A stretch of 53,766 nucleotides of DNA from contig JBBSHS010000007.1 of the NCBI GenBank assembly GCA_038232515.1, forward strand, positions 1 to 53,766. The letters are read 5' to 3'. The notes beneath the pieces were generated by a model. It saw nothing but the letters and a program-made list of their open reading frames with translations. It searched no databases and was not told where the DNA came from. This document shows, one piece after another, positions 1 through 8,337 of this stretch; position 1 is the stretch's first letter, and each line of letters starts with the position of its first letter. This DNA comes from JBBSHS01 sp038232515. GTDB taxonomy: Bacteria > Actinomycetota > Acidimicrobiia > Acidimicrobiales > JAUJNH01. A program made the position numbers and the translations under genes.

Positions 1-1
1 A

Positions 2-94
2 CCGGCGCCGATCGAACTCCGCCGCGCCTTGGCCACCATCGACCGCGTTGTCACGGACTACGTCGATCACGCGCGCCTGGGCGCAGCCGCGTGA
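2..94 (+). CDS. C-terminal fragment of a gene entering from the left edge
   Basis: An open frame enters from the window edge and stops at a TGA after 30 codons, ending in DYVDHARLGAAA. Its composition (RRALATIDRVVTDYVDH) looks like a real helical protein end. A second short frame starts at GTG 91, overlapping this stop, and runs 15 codons to TAG 136-138, ending in DPTPKKI; it could be a tiny coupled peptide or chance. The fragment lies upstream of the integrative-element genes and is probably the last gene of that element's cargo, but its function cannot be read from so little sequence. Confidence 0.5.
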   Translation, partial: PAPIELRRALATIDRVVTDYVDHARLGAAA

Positions 95-318
95 AACTTG
101 CCGAGAAGTTCAAAGACCCGACCCCCAAGAAGATCTAGGTCGAGGTGCCTCGGGAGACGCCAGGGCCACGGACTATCCGGGTGTGTCAGGAGTCCAGGGA
201 ATCTGCCCACGAATCTGACCTCTCCATCGGCGGTTTTGGGCAGCGATCTGGACAGACCCCTGTCGCACACTTCCCGGGGACGGCCGCAGCCAGGTGGCCC
301 GCGGAAGGGAGCCAGACG

Positions 319-1045
319 ATGCCCGACATCCTCACCACCCTGGATCGCCGATGGGCGGACTTCGCCGCCTCGCCCAGCGGCCACCGCACCCTCCTCCGAT
401 GGCAGGGGGGTCGAACCGGTGCTCAGCAGTCTGCCCTCCCTCGGTGCCCTCACCGCCGCCGCTAGAGACATGGCCGGTGAGGATCTCGACGGTCGCGACG
501 AACTCCACTTCGCGCTCCTCAGGCTCGCCACCGCCGAAGAGGATGCCCGCTGGGCGATCCTCCACCTGCTCCACCCCGCCCTCGCCCGGATCGCCCGCCT
601 CTACTCGGACACCTGGGACCACGACGAGGCAAGCAGCCTCGTCGTCAGCGCCGCCCTCGACCGGACCGTGCGCTACCCCCACGGACTGCGCCGGCCGGCA
701 GCTGTCATCGTCCGCTGGGTCCGCCGCGCCATGGGCAAGGAGGCCAAGCGGTACTGCGGCCGCCACCGCGCCCTCGGCCCCATCGGCGTGCTCGACGAGG
801 CAATCGCCCTGCCCGCTGTCCCCAGCCGGTCCGCAGCCGACGAGCTCCTTGACCTCGTTGGCCAGGCCGTTCGAGCCGGCGCCCTCGACGCGCCGCGCGC
901 CCGCCTCGTCATCCTCCATCGCATCCTCAGCGTCCCGACCTCGGACGTCGCCGAGGAGAAGGGCTACCCGGCCTCCACCATCCGCCAACGCCGCAGCCGA
1001 GCCGAGGCTGCCCTGGCGATCGTTGCGAACGGGCGGGTCGCCTGA
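319..1045 (+). pseudogene. Sigma-factor-like helix-turn-helix protein, frameshifted
   Basis: ATG 319 follows a good Shine-Dalgarno (AGGGAG about 8 bases upstream) and opens with MPDILTTLDRRWADF. That frame runs out shortly after a run of six G at 405-410. The neighbouring frame takes over with VEPVLSSLPSLGALTAAA and continues to TGA 1043-1045. Removing one G joins the halves into a protein of about 240 residues. The C-terminus (DVAEEKGYPASTIRQRRSRAE) resembles a sigma region 4 helix-turn-helix. Such genes are known to me upstream of excisionase and integrase genes in actinobacterial integrative elements, which is the context here. It may be a true pseudogene, a phase-variable G tract or a sequencing error. 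The stop overlaps the ATG of the excisionase (TGATG), so the two are translationally coupled. Confidence 0.6.
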
Positions 1046-1293
1046 TGAGCGCCGGTACCTCATCGTCGGCCCAGGAAGCTCCCAGCAGCCCCGCCTGCGT
1101 CAGCGCAGACGACGCGTTCCAGCAGCTGGGGATCGATCGGACGACCGGATACCGGACGATCAAGGCCGGCACCTTTCCTGTGCCTTTCATTCGAGTTGGG
1201 CGCTTGATCAGGGTTCCGACCGCAGCACTCCGGCGTGCCCTCGCACTCGACAGCGGTGACGACAACCCGGCTCCGGACATCGAGAGGCGATGA
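1045..1293 (+). CDS. Excisionase-family helix-turn-helix protein
   Basis: A protein of 82 residues. Its middle (VSADDAFQQLGIDRTTGYRT, then FPVPFIRVGRLIRVPTAAL) is the MerR-like winged-helix layout of the excisionase (Xis) DNA-binding family: a helix-turn-helix that reads a target followed by a wing with the R-V-G-R-L-I-R-V-P pattern. The ATG overlaps the stop of the sigma-like gene, and its own TGA (1291-1293) overlaps an ATG at 1290 where an integrase would be expected to begin. In an intact element it would help the integrase excise the DNA or act as a repressor. With the neighbouring integrase destroyed, it is probably without a partner. Confidence 0.75.
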   Translation: MSAGTSSSAQEAPSSPACVSADDAFQQLGIDRTTGYRTIKAGTFPVPFIRVGRLIRVPTAALRRALALDSGDDNPAPDIERR

Positions 1294-1593
1294 CGTTGCC
1301 GGCCCTCCACCCAGGTCTGCTGGCCCTCCATCTCGAATCCCTGGTGCGCACCCGACCCGTTCGAGTGCCGACATCGGCACAACCACGACCTTCGGCATAC
1401 GCACGCGACCAGTTTCGCGGCCGGGATCCCCGTCAAAGTGATGTCGACTCATCTCGGTCACGCCACAACGGCGTTCACCCAGGACGTCTACATGCACGTC
1501 GTGCCCTCGCTCGAGGACAGCGCCGCCGAGAAGATCGCTGACCTCATCTTCCGCGACGACTCCGGCAGTGGCGACGAGCCGCGCGATACCTGA
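1290..1593 (+). pseudogene. Tyrosine recombinase (integrase) remnant
   Basis: From 1384 to the TGA at 1591-1593 the frame reads as the C-terminal catalytic end of a phage-type integrase: HDLRHTHAT (second catalytic Arg), THLGHA (His of the HxxGH box), then DVYMHV with the nucleophilic Tyr, and a tail SAAEKIADLIF. There is no catalytic core upstream: only about 100 bases separate it from the excisionase stop, and these lie in another frame beginning at ATG 1290. The first catalytic Arg and the arm-binding domain are missing. The simplest reading is an integrase whose middle was lost by deletion, leaving a few N-terminal codons joined out of frame to the C-terminus. It should be inactive. Confidence 0.8.
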
Positions 1594-1627
1594 CCCGGCG
1601 AACAGAACCGAGACGTACGCTCCGACC

Positions 1628-1819
1628 ATGGCCAGCGGCGGCCCCGACGGCACGCCCGACTTCACGGCGCTCTACGGCACGCTCAAGCTGACGCCGACGA
1701 TGGCCGCCACGCTCTGGACGGTCGCGGTCAGCATCGGTGACGCCTTCGCCGAGGGCATGGGCGACATGTGGCTCGACGACCTCCCGACGGTCGCCAAGCA
1801 GTTCGCTGTGCAGAAGTAG
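1628..1819 (+). CDS. Small hypothetical protein at the element edge
   Basis: A frame of 63 codons from ATG 1628 (a GTG at 1568 is also in frame but overlaps the integrase remnant). The protein contains TLKLTPTMAATLWTVAVSIGD followed by an acidic stretch (EGMGDMWLDDL) and has no motif I recognise. It lies between the integrase remnant and the tRNA. It could be an element gene, a fragment of one, or a chance frame. Codon bias is compatible with coding but the size gives little power. Confidence 0.4.
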   Translation: MASGGPDGTPDFTALYGTLKLTPTMAATLWTVAVSIGDAFAEGMGDMWLDDLPTVAKQFAVQK

Positions 1820-1875
1820 CAGGGCTCGACGTCAGCGCCGGGTCCTGGCGTGAGGGGTTCGCTCGCCCACCCACT

Positions 1876-1888
1876 CGACCTTCGGGTT
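1876..1888. repeat. 13-bp direct repeat of the tRNA anticodon-arm sequence
   Basis: CGACCTTCGGGTT at 1876-1888 is identical to 2029-2041 inside the tRNA-fMet gene. A copy of tRNA sequence beside an integrase remnant is what an attachment-site core would look like. However, 13 bp is short, and the two copies are only about 150 bases apart, too close to be the two ends of a full element. Confidence 0.4.
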
Positions 1889-1956
1889 TTCCCGCAGAGG
1901 CCCCGTTTCGGCTCACCGTGACAAAACCGTGACACGGAGCCGGTCTGCGAAGCAGA

Positions 1957-1986
1957 GAGGCCCTCCTCGCTGAGCGAAAGGGCCTC
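1957..1986 (-). terminator. Hairpin downstream of tRNA-fMet
   Basis: GAGGCCCT (1957-1964) and AGGGCCTC (1979-1986) form a perfect 8-bp inverted repeat with a 14-base loop, starting 15 bases past the 3' end of the tRNA. The strand read leftward continues with TCTGCTT, a weak U-tract. It probably ends the tRNA transcript. Confidence 0.5.
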
Positions 1987-2001
1987 CGACCTGCACTTGC
2001 G

Positions 2002-2078
<77 letters not shown>

Positions 2079-2088
2079 GCGTGAACTC

Positions 2089-2117
2089 ACGATACCACGC
2101 GTCGAACAGCCGTCCAC
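2089..2117 (-). promoter_or_regulatory. Probable promoter of tRNA-fMet
   Basis: On the minus strand, GTGGAC (plus 2112-2117) and TATCGT (plus 2089-2094) are separated by 17 bases, and the -10 lies 10 bases before the tRNA 5' end. This fits a housekeeping sigma promoter with an imperfect -35. Confidence 0.4.
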
Positions 2118-2140
2118 CGACGAACGTCTCCCCCCAGGCA

Positions 2141-2207
2141 AGATTGGGTGGGGAGGTGGCCTTCGATGGTCGAATCGGTGGCTGAAGGCCACCGATCCAC
2201 CCAATCT
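2141..2207. repeat. Large two-part inverted repeat between tRNA and UPF0182 gene
   Basis: AGATTGGGTGG (2141-2151) pairs with CCACCCAATCT (2197-2207), and inside it GGTGGCCTTC (2155-2164) pairs with GAAGGCCACC (2184-2193). A symmetric 3x3 internal loop lies between the stems and a 19-base loop tops them. There is no U-tract on either side. It sits just past the 3' end of the UPF0182 gene and upstream of the tRNA promoter, so it may act as a terminator or processing structure, or be a small mobile repeat. Confidence 0.75.
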
Positions 2208-2242
2208 CGCTGGCCAGGCACACATCGGCCGGCGTCGCGGAG

Positions 2243-5200
2243 CTAGGCCGAACCGGTCGATGGTGGCGCCCCGGGGGTCGTCGGGACGGTCGACGACGGT
2301 GCCGGCGCCACCGAGGGCGCAGTGGACGGGGCCACGGCAGTCAAAGGCGGCGTGCCGACGGCGGGGGTGGCTTTGGCCCGGTCGGCGGCCTGCTGGAGGA
2401 GGCCGGCGGCTGCGCTGACGTTGGACTGGTAGCCGGCCAGGTCACCTTTGCCCAGCGCGGCCTGAGCTGCCAGCAGGTCCGTGTTGGCCTGGGCGATCAG
2501 CTGCGCCGTCTGGGCGTCGACGGCGGCCGCCTGTCCGCCGGCGGGCGGGCTGGCGCCGGGCGTGCCGGGGATGGTGGGGACGGTGGGGACGGTGGGAGTC
2601 GTAGGTGTGGTGGTCGTGCCGCCCGGCGGGGCACCACCCTGCTGCTCGCGGGTGGCCGGCGCCGAGCCGAAGAAGTCGGTGAGGGCCTGCTGAAGCGTCG
2701 GTTCCATTTTTGCCTGTGACCCGTAGACCACTATGACCCGCTCCAGCCTGGGGATCTGGTTGTTCGGATCGGAACCCTGCACGTACAGGGGTCGCACGTA
2801 GAGGATCGAGTTCTTGATGGGCACCAGCACGACGTTGCCGAACAGCACCTGAGAGCCTTGGGCGTTGAGCAGGCTGAGTTGCTGGGAGATGGAGGTATCG
2901 GTGTTGATGATGGAGTCGACGAACGCCGGGCCGTTGATCGATTGGCCACTGGGGATGCGATAGGCGGTCATGCGGCCGTAGTCGTCCGGGTTCGACCGCG
3001 CCGTCAGGAACGCGGTCAGCAACGGTTGGCTGTCGTTGGCCGACCGCGGCGTGAACGGCTGCAACAGGGCAAAGGTGTCCTGGCTGTCGCCGGGCAGGCG
3101 CACCTGTTGATAAGTCGGCGGGATGCGCCCGTTGGCCGTCTGGGAAACCACCGTTATCTGAGGTCCCACCGGTACCTGAGCCAGGCTGGTGGGTGTGGTC
3201 CCGTTGCGCACGACGATGCCCGGGTCCTTGGCCACGTTCCAGGCGTCGGCACCGGTGAAGAAGTTCTGGGCGCCGTCGATGTGGTAATCGGCGTACTGGA
3301 GCGCCTGCACCTTGAAGATGTCCTCCGGATAGCGGAAGTGGCCCAGCAGCGCCGGCGAAGCCTTGCTCATCGGGACGAGGAGCCCGGGGAAGATCCTCTG
3401 GTAGGCCCGGATGATCGGGTCGGACGGGTCGGACACGTACAGAGTGGTGGTGCCGTCGTAGGCGTTGATGGTGACCTTGACCGAGTTGCGGACGTAGTTG
3501 AACGAGCCACCTTGCAGGTCACTGTCGGTCAGCCCCCCGGACTGGGCCGACTGTGAATATGGATAGCGCGATGTGGTCGTGTAAGCGTCGACGATCCACA
3601 GCAACTGGCCGTCGGCCACCGCCGGATAGGGGTCGGCGTCGAGCTTGAGGAACGGTGCCACCTTGTGGGCACGGTCACGGATGTTGCGGATGTACAAGGC
3701 CCGGGAGGTCGGAGAGATGTAGCTGGAGATCAAGGGGTTGATGGACCCAAAGCGCAGTGCGAACGCCGCTCTACGCACCGTCGAGTTGAGGGCCACGCCC
3801 CGGTCACCGGCGTAGGAGGAGGTCTGGTTGCCGCCCTGAGGGTTCTGGTAGTCGATCTCGGGTTGCCTGGTGTTGACGATGGCGTAGTCGCCGGGGCCGC
3901 CACCTTCACCGAAGTAGGCACTCTGGCGCACCGGCACCGGCTGGCCGGTGGGCGGTAGGTCCTTGGTGGTGTAGTCCGGGAAGCCTTGGTCGTTGGCCGC
4001 GTTGGCCGGCGCCACGATGTCGCTGTAGCCATGGGTGTAGGTGAGGTGGCGGTTGACCCAGGAGTTGTCGGGGATCTTGGTGGGGTCGAGCTCGCGCACC
4101 GCCGCCACAACCTGGGTGGGATCGCTGGCCAAGGTGTAGCGGTCGACGTCGACGTCCCGAACCGTGTAGTAGTCGCGGATCGACTGCTGGTTGGCAAAGG
4201 TCTTTCGGGTGATGTTGGGGTCGGGGTCCCACAGGCGGATGTTGCGCACGGTCGAGGCGTCATCCTGCAGGTCGCCGGCGGCGAGGGTCGTGGCCGCGGT
4301 GAAATCCTGACGGGACACGCTGGCCCCGATCTTGTAGGCGGCACGCGTGGCGCCGATGTTGCGGTCGATGTACCTGGCCTCGAGCTTGGCCTTGGCCGGG
4401 TCGACGCGGAACTTCTGGATGAAGGCCGGGTACAGACCTCCGATGATGAGGGCCACGAATACCCACAGGCCGACGGCGATGGCCGGCAGGGCCCAGCCCC
4501 GGCGTTGGATGTTCACCAACAGGAGCACGGCGGCAGCCACCGAGATCAGCATCAGCAGCGTGAGGACGGGCAGCTTGGCGTGCACGTCGGTGTAGAACGC
4601 GCCCTCCTTGAATCCCCTGGTGGAGAAGTTGAGCTCGAAGCGTTGGAGGTAGTAGCCGACCGCCTTCATGAGGGCGATGACGGCCAGCAGCACAGACAAA
4701 TGGGCCTTCACCTGAGGCGAGGCCCCTCGCTGAGTTGGCGACTGCAGGCGGATGCCGCCGTTCAGGTAATGGGCGCCGATGGTGACGATCGTGGTGATGA
4801 CCACGGCCAGGAGCAGCCAGTTCAACAGGAAGGTGTAGAAGGGCAGCTTGAAGACGTAGAAGCCGATGTCCTTGTGGAACTGCGGGTCCGCCGTCCCGAA
4901 TCTGGCCCCGTGCTCGAACAGCAACAGGTCGTTCCAGTGTGAGGTGACCCCGCCTGCCGTCAGGAAGGCGAACACGGCCGCCACCACGAGCCGGACCTTG
5001 CCGGAGTGTGAACCAACCGCTTCGCGGTAGCGGGTCACGATCTCATCTTCGGGCCCGGGCCCGCGGACCTCAGGCGCCAACCGGTCGGCGATGAACAGGT
5101 TGAGCCATACCGCCACGGCGACGATGACGAGGGCCGTGAAGAACAGCAGAAGCTTGGCACCGAGGATGCCGGTGAACACCCGCTGGAAACCGAGGTCCTT

Positions 5201-5350
5201 GAACCACAGATAATCGGTGTAGAAGCCGGCTATGCCCCGCAGGGAGGTGACCAGGACCACGATGACGGCGGCCGCCACCAGGAACCACACACGTCGACGG
5301 CCGGGGCGTCGCGAACGCCGGCGGCGAGGCAGGTCGACGGGTATGCGCAT
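2243..5350 (-). CDS. UPF0182 family large membrane protein
   Basis: A protein of 1035 residues. After a basic N-terminus (MRIPVDLPRRRRSRRPG) come about seven hydrophobic segments within the first 330 residues (for example VWFLVAAAVIVVLVTSL, LLLFFTALVIVAVAVWL, LLNWLLLAVVITTIVTIGAHY). A long extracytoplasmic domain follows (RYIDRNIGATRAAYKIG, the LWDPDP region, SYAGDRG, LRRAAF-type segments), then a Pro/Thr/Ala-rich low-complexity tail with an Ala/Gln-rich helical stretch (AAQAALGKGDLAGYQ). This is the UPF0182 architecture and length common in actinobacteria; no biochemical function is established. The ATG at 5350 was preferred to an upstream GTG because it starts the conserved basic leader. 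It begins 54 bases after the DivIVA-like gene and is the last gene of a four-gene leftward run. Confidence 0.9.
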   Translation of the reverse strand: MRIPVDLPRRRRSRRPGRRRVWFLVAAAVIVVLVTSLRGIAGFYTDYLWFKDLGFQRVFTGILGAKLLLFFTALVIVAVAVWLNLFIADRLAPEVRGPGPEDEIVTRYREAVGSHSGKVRLVVAAVFAFLTAGGVTSHWNDLLLFEHGARFGTADPQFHKDIGFYVFKLPFYTFLLNWLLLAVVITTIVTIGAHYLNGGIRLQSPTQRGASPQVKAHLSVLLAVIALMKAVGYYLQRFELNFSTRGFKEGAFYTDVHAKLPVLTLLMLISVAAAVLLLVNIQRRGWALPAIAVGLWVFVALIIGGLYPAFIQKFRVDPAKAKLEARYIDRNIGATRAAYKIGASVSRQDFTAATTLAAGDLQDDASTVRNIRLWDPDPNITRKTFANQQSIRDYYTVRDVDVDRYTLASDPTQVVAAVRELDPTKIPDNSWVNRHLTYTHGYSDIVAPANAANDQGFPDYTTKDLPPTGQPVPVRQSAYFGEGGGPGDYAIVNTRQPEIDYQNPQGGNQTSSYAGDRGVALNSTVRRAAFALRFGSINPLISSYISPTSRALYIRNIRDRAHKVAPFLKLDADPYPAVADGQLLWIVDAYTTTSRYPYSQSAQSGGLTDSDLQGGSFNYVRNSVKVTINAYDGTTTLYVSDPSDPIIRAYQRIFPGLLVPMSKASPALLGHFRYPEDIFKVQALQYADYHIDGAQNFFTGADAWNVAKDPGIVVRNGTTPTSLAQVPVGPQITVVSQTANGRIPPTYQQVRLPGDSQDTFALLQPFTPRSANDSQPLLTAFLTARSNPDDYGRMTAYRIPSGQSINGPAFVDSIINTDTSISQQLSLLNAQGSQVLFGNVVLVPIKNSILYVRPLYVQGSDPNNQIPRLERVIVVYGSQAKMEPTLQQALTDFFGSAPATREQQGGAPPGGTTTTPTTPTVPTVPTIPGTPGASPPAGGQAAAVDAQTAQLIAQANTDLLAAQAALGKGDLAGYQSNVSAAAGLLQQAADRAKATPAVGTPPLTAVAPSTAPSVAPAPSSTVPTTPGAPPSTGSA

Positions 5351-5404
5351 GGCGGGGAGCCTACGGCCTGTCCGGGCCCGGTCGGCCACAGGACGAGACC
5401 GCCA

Positions 5405-8275
5405 TCAGTCGCCCGTGGACGAACTTACCGTTGCCGCCCGGACGAGGATGCACCGGCAGCCGCTGTGCGCCGGCGGGTGGCGCTGGCCGGTAGGGAAGAC
5501 CTCTCCTTTGGGCAGGGCACCGGCCAACGCATTGTCCTCGCAGTCCGGGCACGGTTCGCTCCCGTCGTCGACGACCCACTGAAGGATCACGGAGGTCGGG
5601 AAACCGATGTAGGCGCCCCTGGCATAGGCCGTGGCAATGGCGTCGCCCGCCAACACCGCCACCTGGTCGCCGCGCCATTCCCGGAAGGCGGAGCCGATCC
5701 GGCGGATGAGCGCCGGGTCATCGGTGAGCCCGCCTCCGTGCGCCTCTTCCAGAGCGGCCGACAACTTGGGCCGAAGGGCGCGCTCGATGACGCCGGCAAC
5801 GTCGTCCACGAGGTCGTCCACGCGAGCCGGCCGTGGCGGGCGGCTCGGATCAGCCGCCCCTGCACCAGCCCGAGCGGCGTCCGTGAGGATGGGGGCTAGA
5901 ACGGCGACGAAGGGCCGGTGCAGCGCCTCCTCGTCTCCCAGGACCTCTCTGGCACTCGGACGGGCCTGGCCTCTCAGTCTGTGGAGCACGGAATTCTGCT
6001 CGTCCTGCAACGCCCGCTTCAGGCGCCGGGCCAACAGCGTCTCGAGCGGGCCCACGGCCGCGTCACGGACCTGGAGGGCGGCTTCGTGCGGGGCGGTGAC
6101 GGGGAGCGCTGGCCCTGTCGGCGGCGTGGTCCCGGGCTGCTCGGCGGCATCCGTCCCGAGCGCCGGCACTGCGGTGCGGTCGGTCGGGACCGGTTGTCCG
6201 TTCCCCGCCCCGTTGGTCCGGGCCGTCGTCCCGTCGTCGACCGGCTCAGCGCTGTCGGCCGGCTCAGCGCTGTCGGCCGGCGCCGCCGTCCCAGCCGGCG
6301 CAGAGACGTCGGGGTGATCGGCCGGCCCCGTTCCGTTCCGGGTGCCGGGGCCCGACTCCGGGGGTTGACCGGCCGGCGCCAATACCTCCTTGGCGCTGGC
6401 CACCGCCTGGGCCCGATCGGCACGGATACGGGCGACCAGGTCGTCGACCCCAGCCGCCCATTCCCCCGACCCCGGCCCCGCCACGTTGGACACCGGTCCG
6501 GACGGACGGCCGTGGCGGGCGGTTCCTCTCCCATCCTCGACACCCATGGCTACCGGCTCCACTTCGGCCGCAGCGGCCGGGGTCTCGGCCGGTGTGTCAG
6601 ATCGAGGCAACGCGTCGGGTTCGGCCTTGGGTTCGATCGGAGGCTCCGTCCCGGTCTCGGGCTCGGCTGGTTTCTCGGACCGAGGCGATGCGTCGAACCC
6701 GATCACGGCCGGTCTCTCGGACGGAGACGATGCGTCGGTCTCGGTCTCGGTCTCGGTGCGAGCCGATGTGTCGGTCTGGGTCTGGGTCTCGGTGTCGCTC
6801 TGGACCGGGCCCGGGTCGGCCCCGATGTCATCGCCTTCCTCCGAGCCGGGAGCGCCCGGCCGAGGCGGTGCCGGTGTAGCGGTGGGCCGGTGCACATGGC
6901 CCACGACGTCAGCCGCGACGTCAGCCACGCCGGCCACCGGGTCGACACCGGGTTCGGCGGAGGTGGGGAGCGGATAGTCCGGCGTCGACGGCTCGACGGT
7001 GGCCTGCGACGGCTCTGTGGAACCCTGGCCGTCGGTGGCCGGCGGCTCGGCCGGGCCGGTCACGTCGGTGAAGGCAACCTTCGGCACGGGCTCCACTGGG
7101 GCGTCGGCGACGGCGGGGCCCGGCTCCCAGGCGTCGGGCGAACCGGCAGGCGAGGGGGGGGTTACGGCGGGGTCATCGCCGACCACCCGGACGGCCTCGC
7201 CCGGACCGGGAGGCTCGACCACCGCGAACTCAACCTCCGCCCGGGGCTGCACCGCCGACGGCGGGAGCACGACCTTGAGCAACGCCAACCGGCGCTCTTC
7301 AGCCACCACTTCGGGGGCATCGGCCAGGCGGAAGCGTCGGAACCGTCGACTCATTCCGACCGCCTCGGCGCTCGCATGCCCGCTCGAAGTCGACGCTCCC
7401 TTGCCCTCGGGCGGGTGAGCCGGGCCGCCCGGTGCCAAGGGGGCGGACGCCGGCCCGGCGGTCTCCGGGTCGTCGGGCCCCGCCAGCTGGCGGGCACTGG
7501 CCAGCCCGGCCGCGGCCTGGCCCACGACAACCGCCACCTCGCCCGAGCTCTGCGAGCGCTCCAGGGCGGCGGTGGCATCCTCCAAGGTGGCCTGGACGAC
7601 CCGGTAGGCCTCCAGCAGCCGAGCCCGACCGGCCCGCAGCATTTCGATCTGCTCCTGGAACCGGCTCCGCTTGCGGGCCAGGTCGGCCAACACCTTGTCC
7701 CGCACATCCTCGGCTTCCTGCACCACCGAACGGGCGGCGATCTCGGCCCGTTCACGGATACCTCTGGCCGCGATCTCGGCTTCGGCCAGTCTCTCTGCCG
7801 CCGCCTTTTCCGCCTCGCCGACCACGTCGGCGGCGAACTCTTCGGCCTCGGCTGTGCGGACGCCCAGAATCCGTTCGGCCTGCAGGCCGATGCGTTCGGC
7901 GTCGGCCGCGGCCGCGGCTCGCACCGTGGCCGCCTGGTCATTGGCCCGGGTGAGGGCCTCGGCGGCGTGCACCTCCGCTTTGGCCCGCACGTCGGCGGCC
8001 GCCGCCCTGGCGCTGCGTAGGACCTTGGTGGTCTCCTCGCCCAAGGCGGACAGCAACGCGCCTTCGTCGAAATGCGGGTGGCCGAGCCGCTCGGTGGCCT
8101 CGTCCAATCGCTGGCGGAGGTCGACCTCGGTGGCCGTCAGAGTGGCCAAACGGGCTGCCACCCTGCGCAGGAAGGCGCGTACCTCGCCCGGATCGAGGCC
8201 GCGGAACGTATTCGGAAAATGGTGCTCGGCCACTTCGCCGGGCGCCAGGTCGAACTGCCCCGCGTCGTCCGTCAT
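5405..8275 (-). CDS. DivIVA-domain coiled-coil protein with phage minor-head-like C-terminus
   Basis: A protein of 956 residues. Residues 15-60 (VAEHHFPNTFRGLDPGEVRA) match the DivIVA N-terminal pattern. To about residue 250 there is an Ala/Glu/Arg-rich coiled coil (ADVRAKAEVHAAEALTRAND and many similar heptads). A disordered region of about 450 residues rich in Pro, Glu, Thr and Ser follows, including a TETQTQTDT-type repeat. The last 200 residues are folded again: RALRPKLSAALEEAH, AFREWRGDQVAVLAGDAIAT, then WVVDDGSEPCPDCEDNALAG, FPTGQRHPPAHSGCRCILV. The CPxC, PPAH and CRC spacing is the signature I know from phage Mu F / SPP1 gp7 minor head proteins. DivIVA proteins bind curved membrane and organise pole or septum growth. 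What the phage-type domain does here is unknown. The start (ATG 8275) is where the DivIVA homology begins; the upstream frame overlaps the FecR gene. Confidence 0.75.
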   Translation of the reverse strand: MTDDAGQFDLAPGEVAEHHFPNTFRGLDPGEVRAFLRRVAARLATLTATEVDLRQRLDEATERLGHPHFDEGALLSALGEETTKVLRSARAAAADVRAKAEVHAAEALTRANDQAATVRAAAAADAERIGLQAERILGVRTAEAEEFAADVVGEAEKAAAERLAEAEIAARGIRERAEIAARSVVQEAEDVRDKVLADLARKRSRFQEQIEMLRAGRARLLEAYRVVQATLEDATAALERSQSSGEVAVVVGQAAAGLASARQLAGPDDPETAGPASAPLAPGGPAHPPEGKGASTSSGHASAEAVGMSRRFRRFRLADAPEVVAEERRLALLKVVLPPSAVQPRAEVEFAVVEPPGPGEAVRVVGDDPAVTPPSPAGSPDAWEPGPAVADAPVEPVPKVAFTDVTGPAEPPATDGQGSTEPSQATVEPSTPDYPLPTSAEPGVDPVAGVADVAADVVGHVHRPTATPAPPRPGAPGSEEGDDIGADPGPVQSDTETQTQTDTSARTETETETDASSPSERPAVIGFDASPRSEKPAEPETGTEPPIEPKAEPDALPRSDTPAETPAAAAEVEPVAMGVEDGRGTARHGRPSGPVSNVAGPGSGEWAAGVDDLVARIRADRAQAVASAKEVLAPAGQPPESGPGTRNGTGPADHPDVSAPAGTAAPADSAEPADSAEPVDDGTTARTNGAGNGQPVPTDRTAVPALGTDAAEQPGTTPPTGPALPVTAPHEAALQVRDAAVGPLETLLARRLKRALQDEQNSVLHRLRGQARPSAREVLGDEEALHRPFVAVLAPILTDAARAGAGAADPSRPPRPARVDDLVDDVAGVIERALRPKLSAALEEAHGGGLTDDPALIRRIGSAFREWRGDQVAVLAGDAIATAYARGAYIGFPTSVILQWVVDDGSEPCPDCEDNALAGALPKGEVFPTGQRHPPAHSGCRCILVRAATVSSSTGD
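6735..6803. repeat. Low-complexity GGTCTC-type repeat in the DivIVA-like gene
   Basis: Imperfect tandem hexamers (TCGGTC, TCTGGG and variants) that in the coding strand encode alternating Thr-Glu, Thr-Gln and Thr-Asp. It lies in the disordered linker and is the kind of tract that changes copy number. Confidence 0.7.
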
Positions 8276-8337
8276 GTTCACGAGGCTAGGACGCCCGCCC
8301 CCCGAAAGGGTGGACGCCAAACCGGTGGTTCGTCCGG

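Noticed and set aside
5918..8020. A 700-codon open frame on the plus strand
   Set aside because: It lies entirely opposite the DivIVA-like gene and is rich in Arg and Gly as expected of an antisense frame in GC-rich DNA; no domain is visible.
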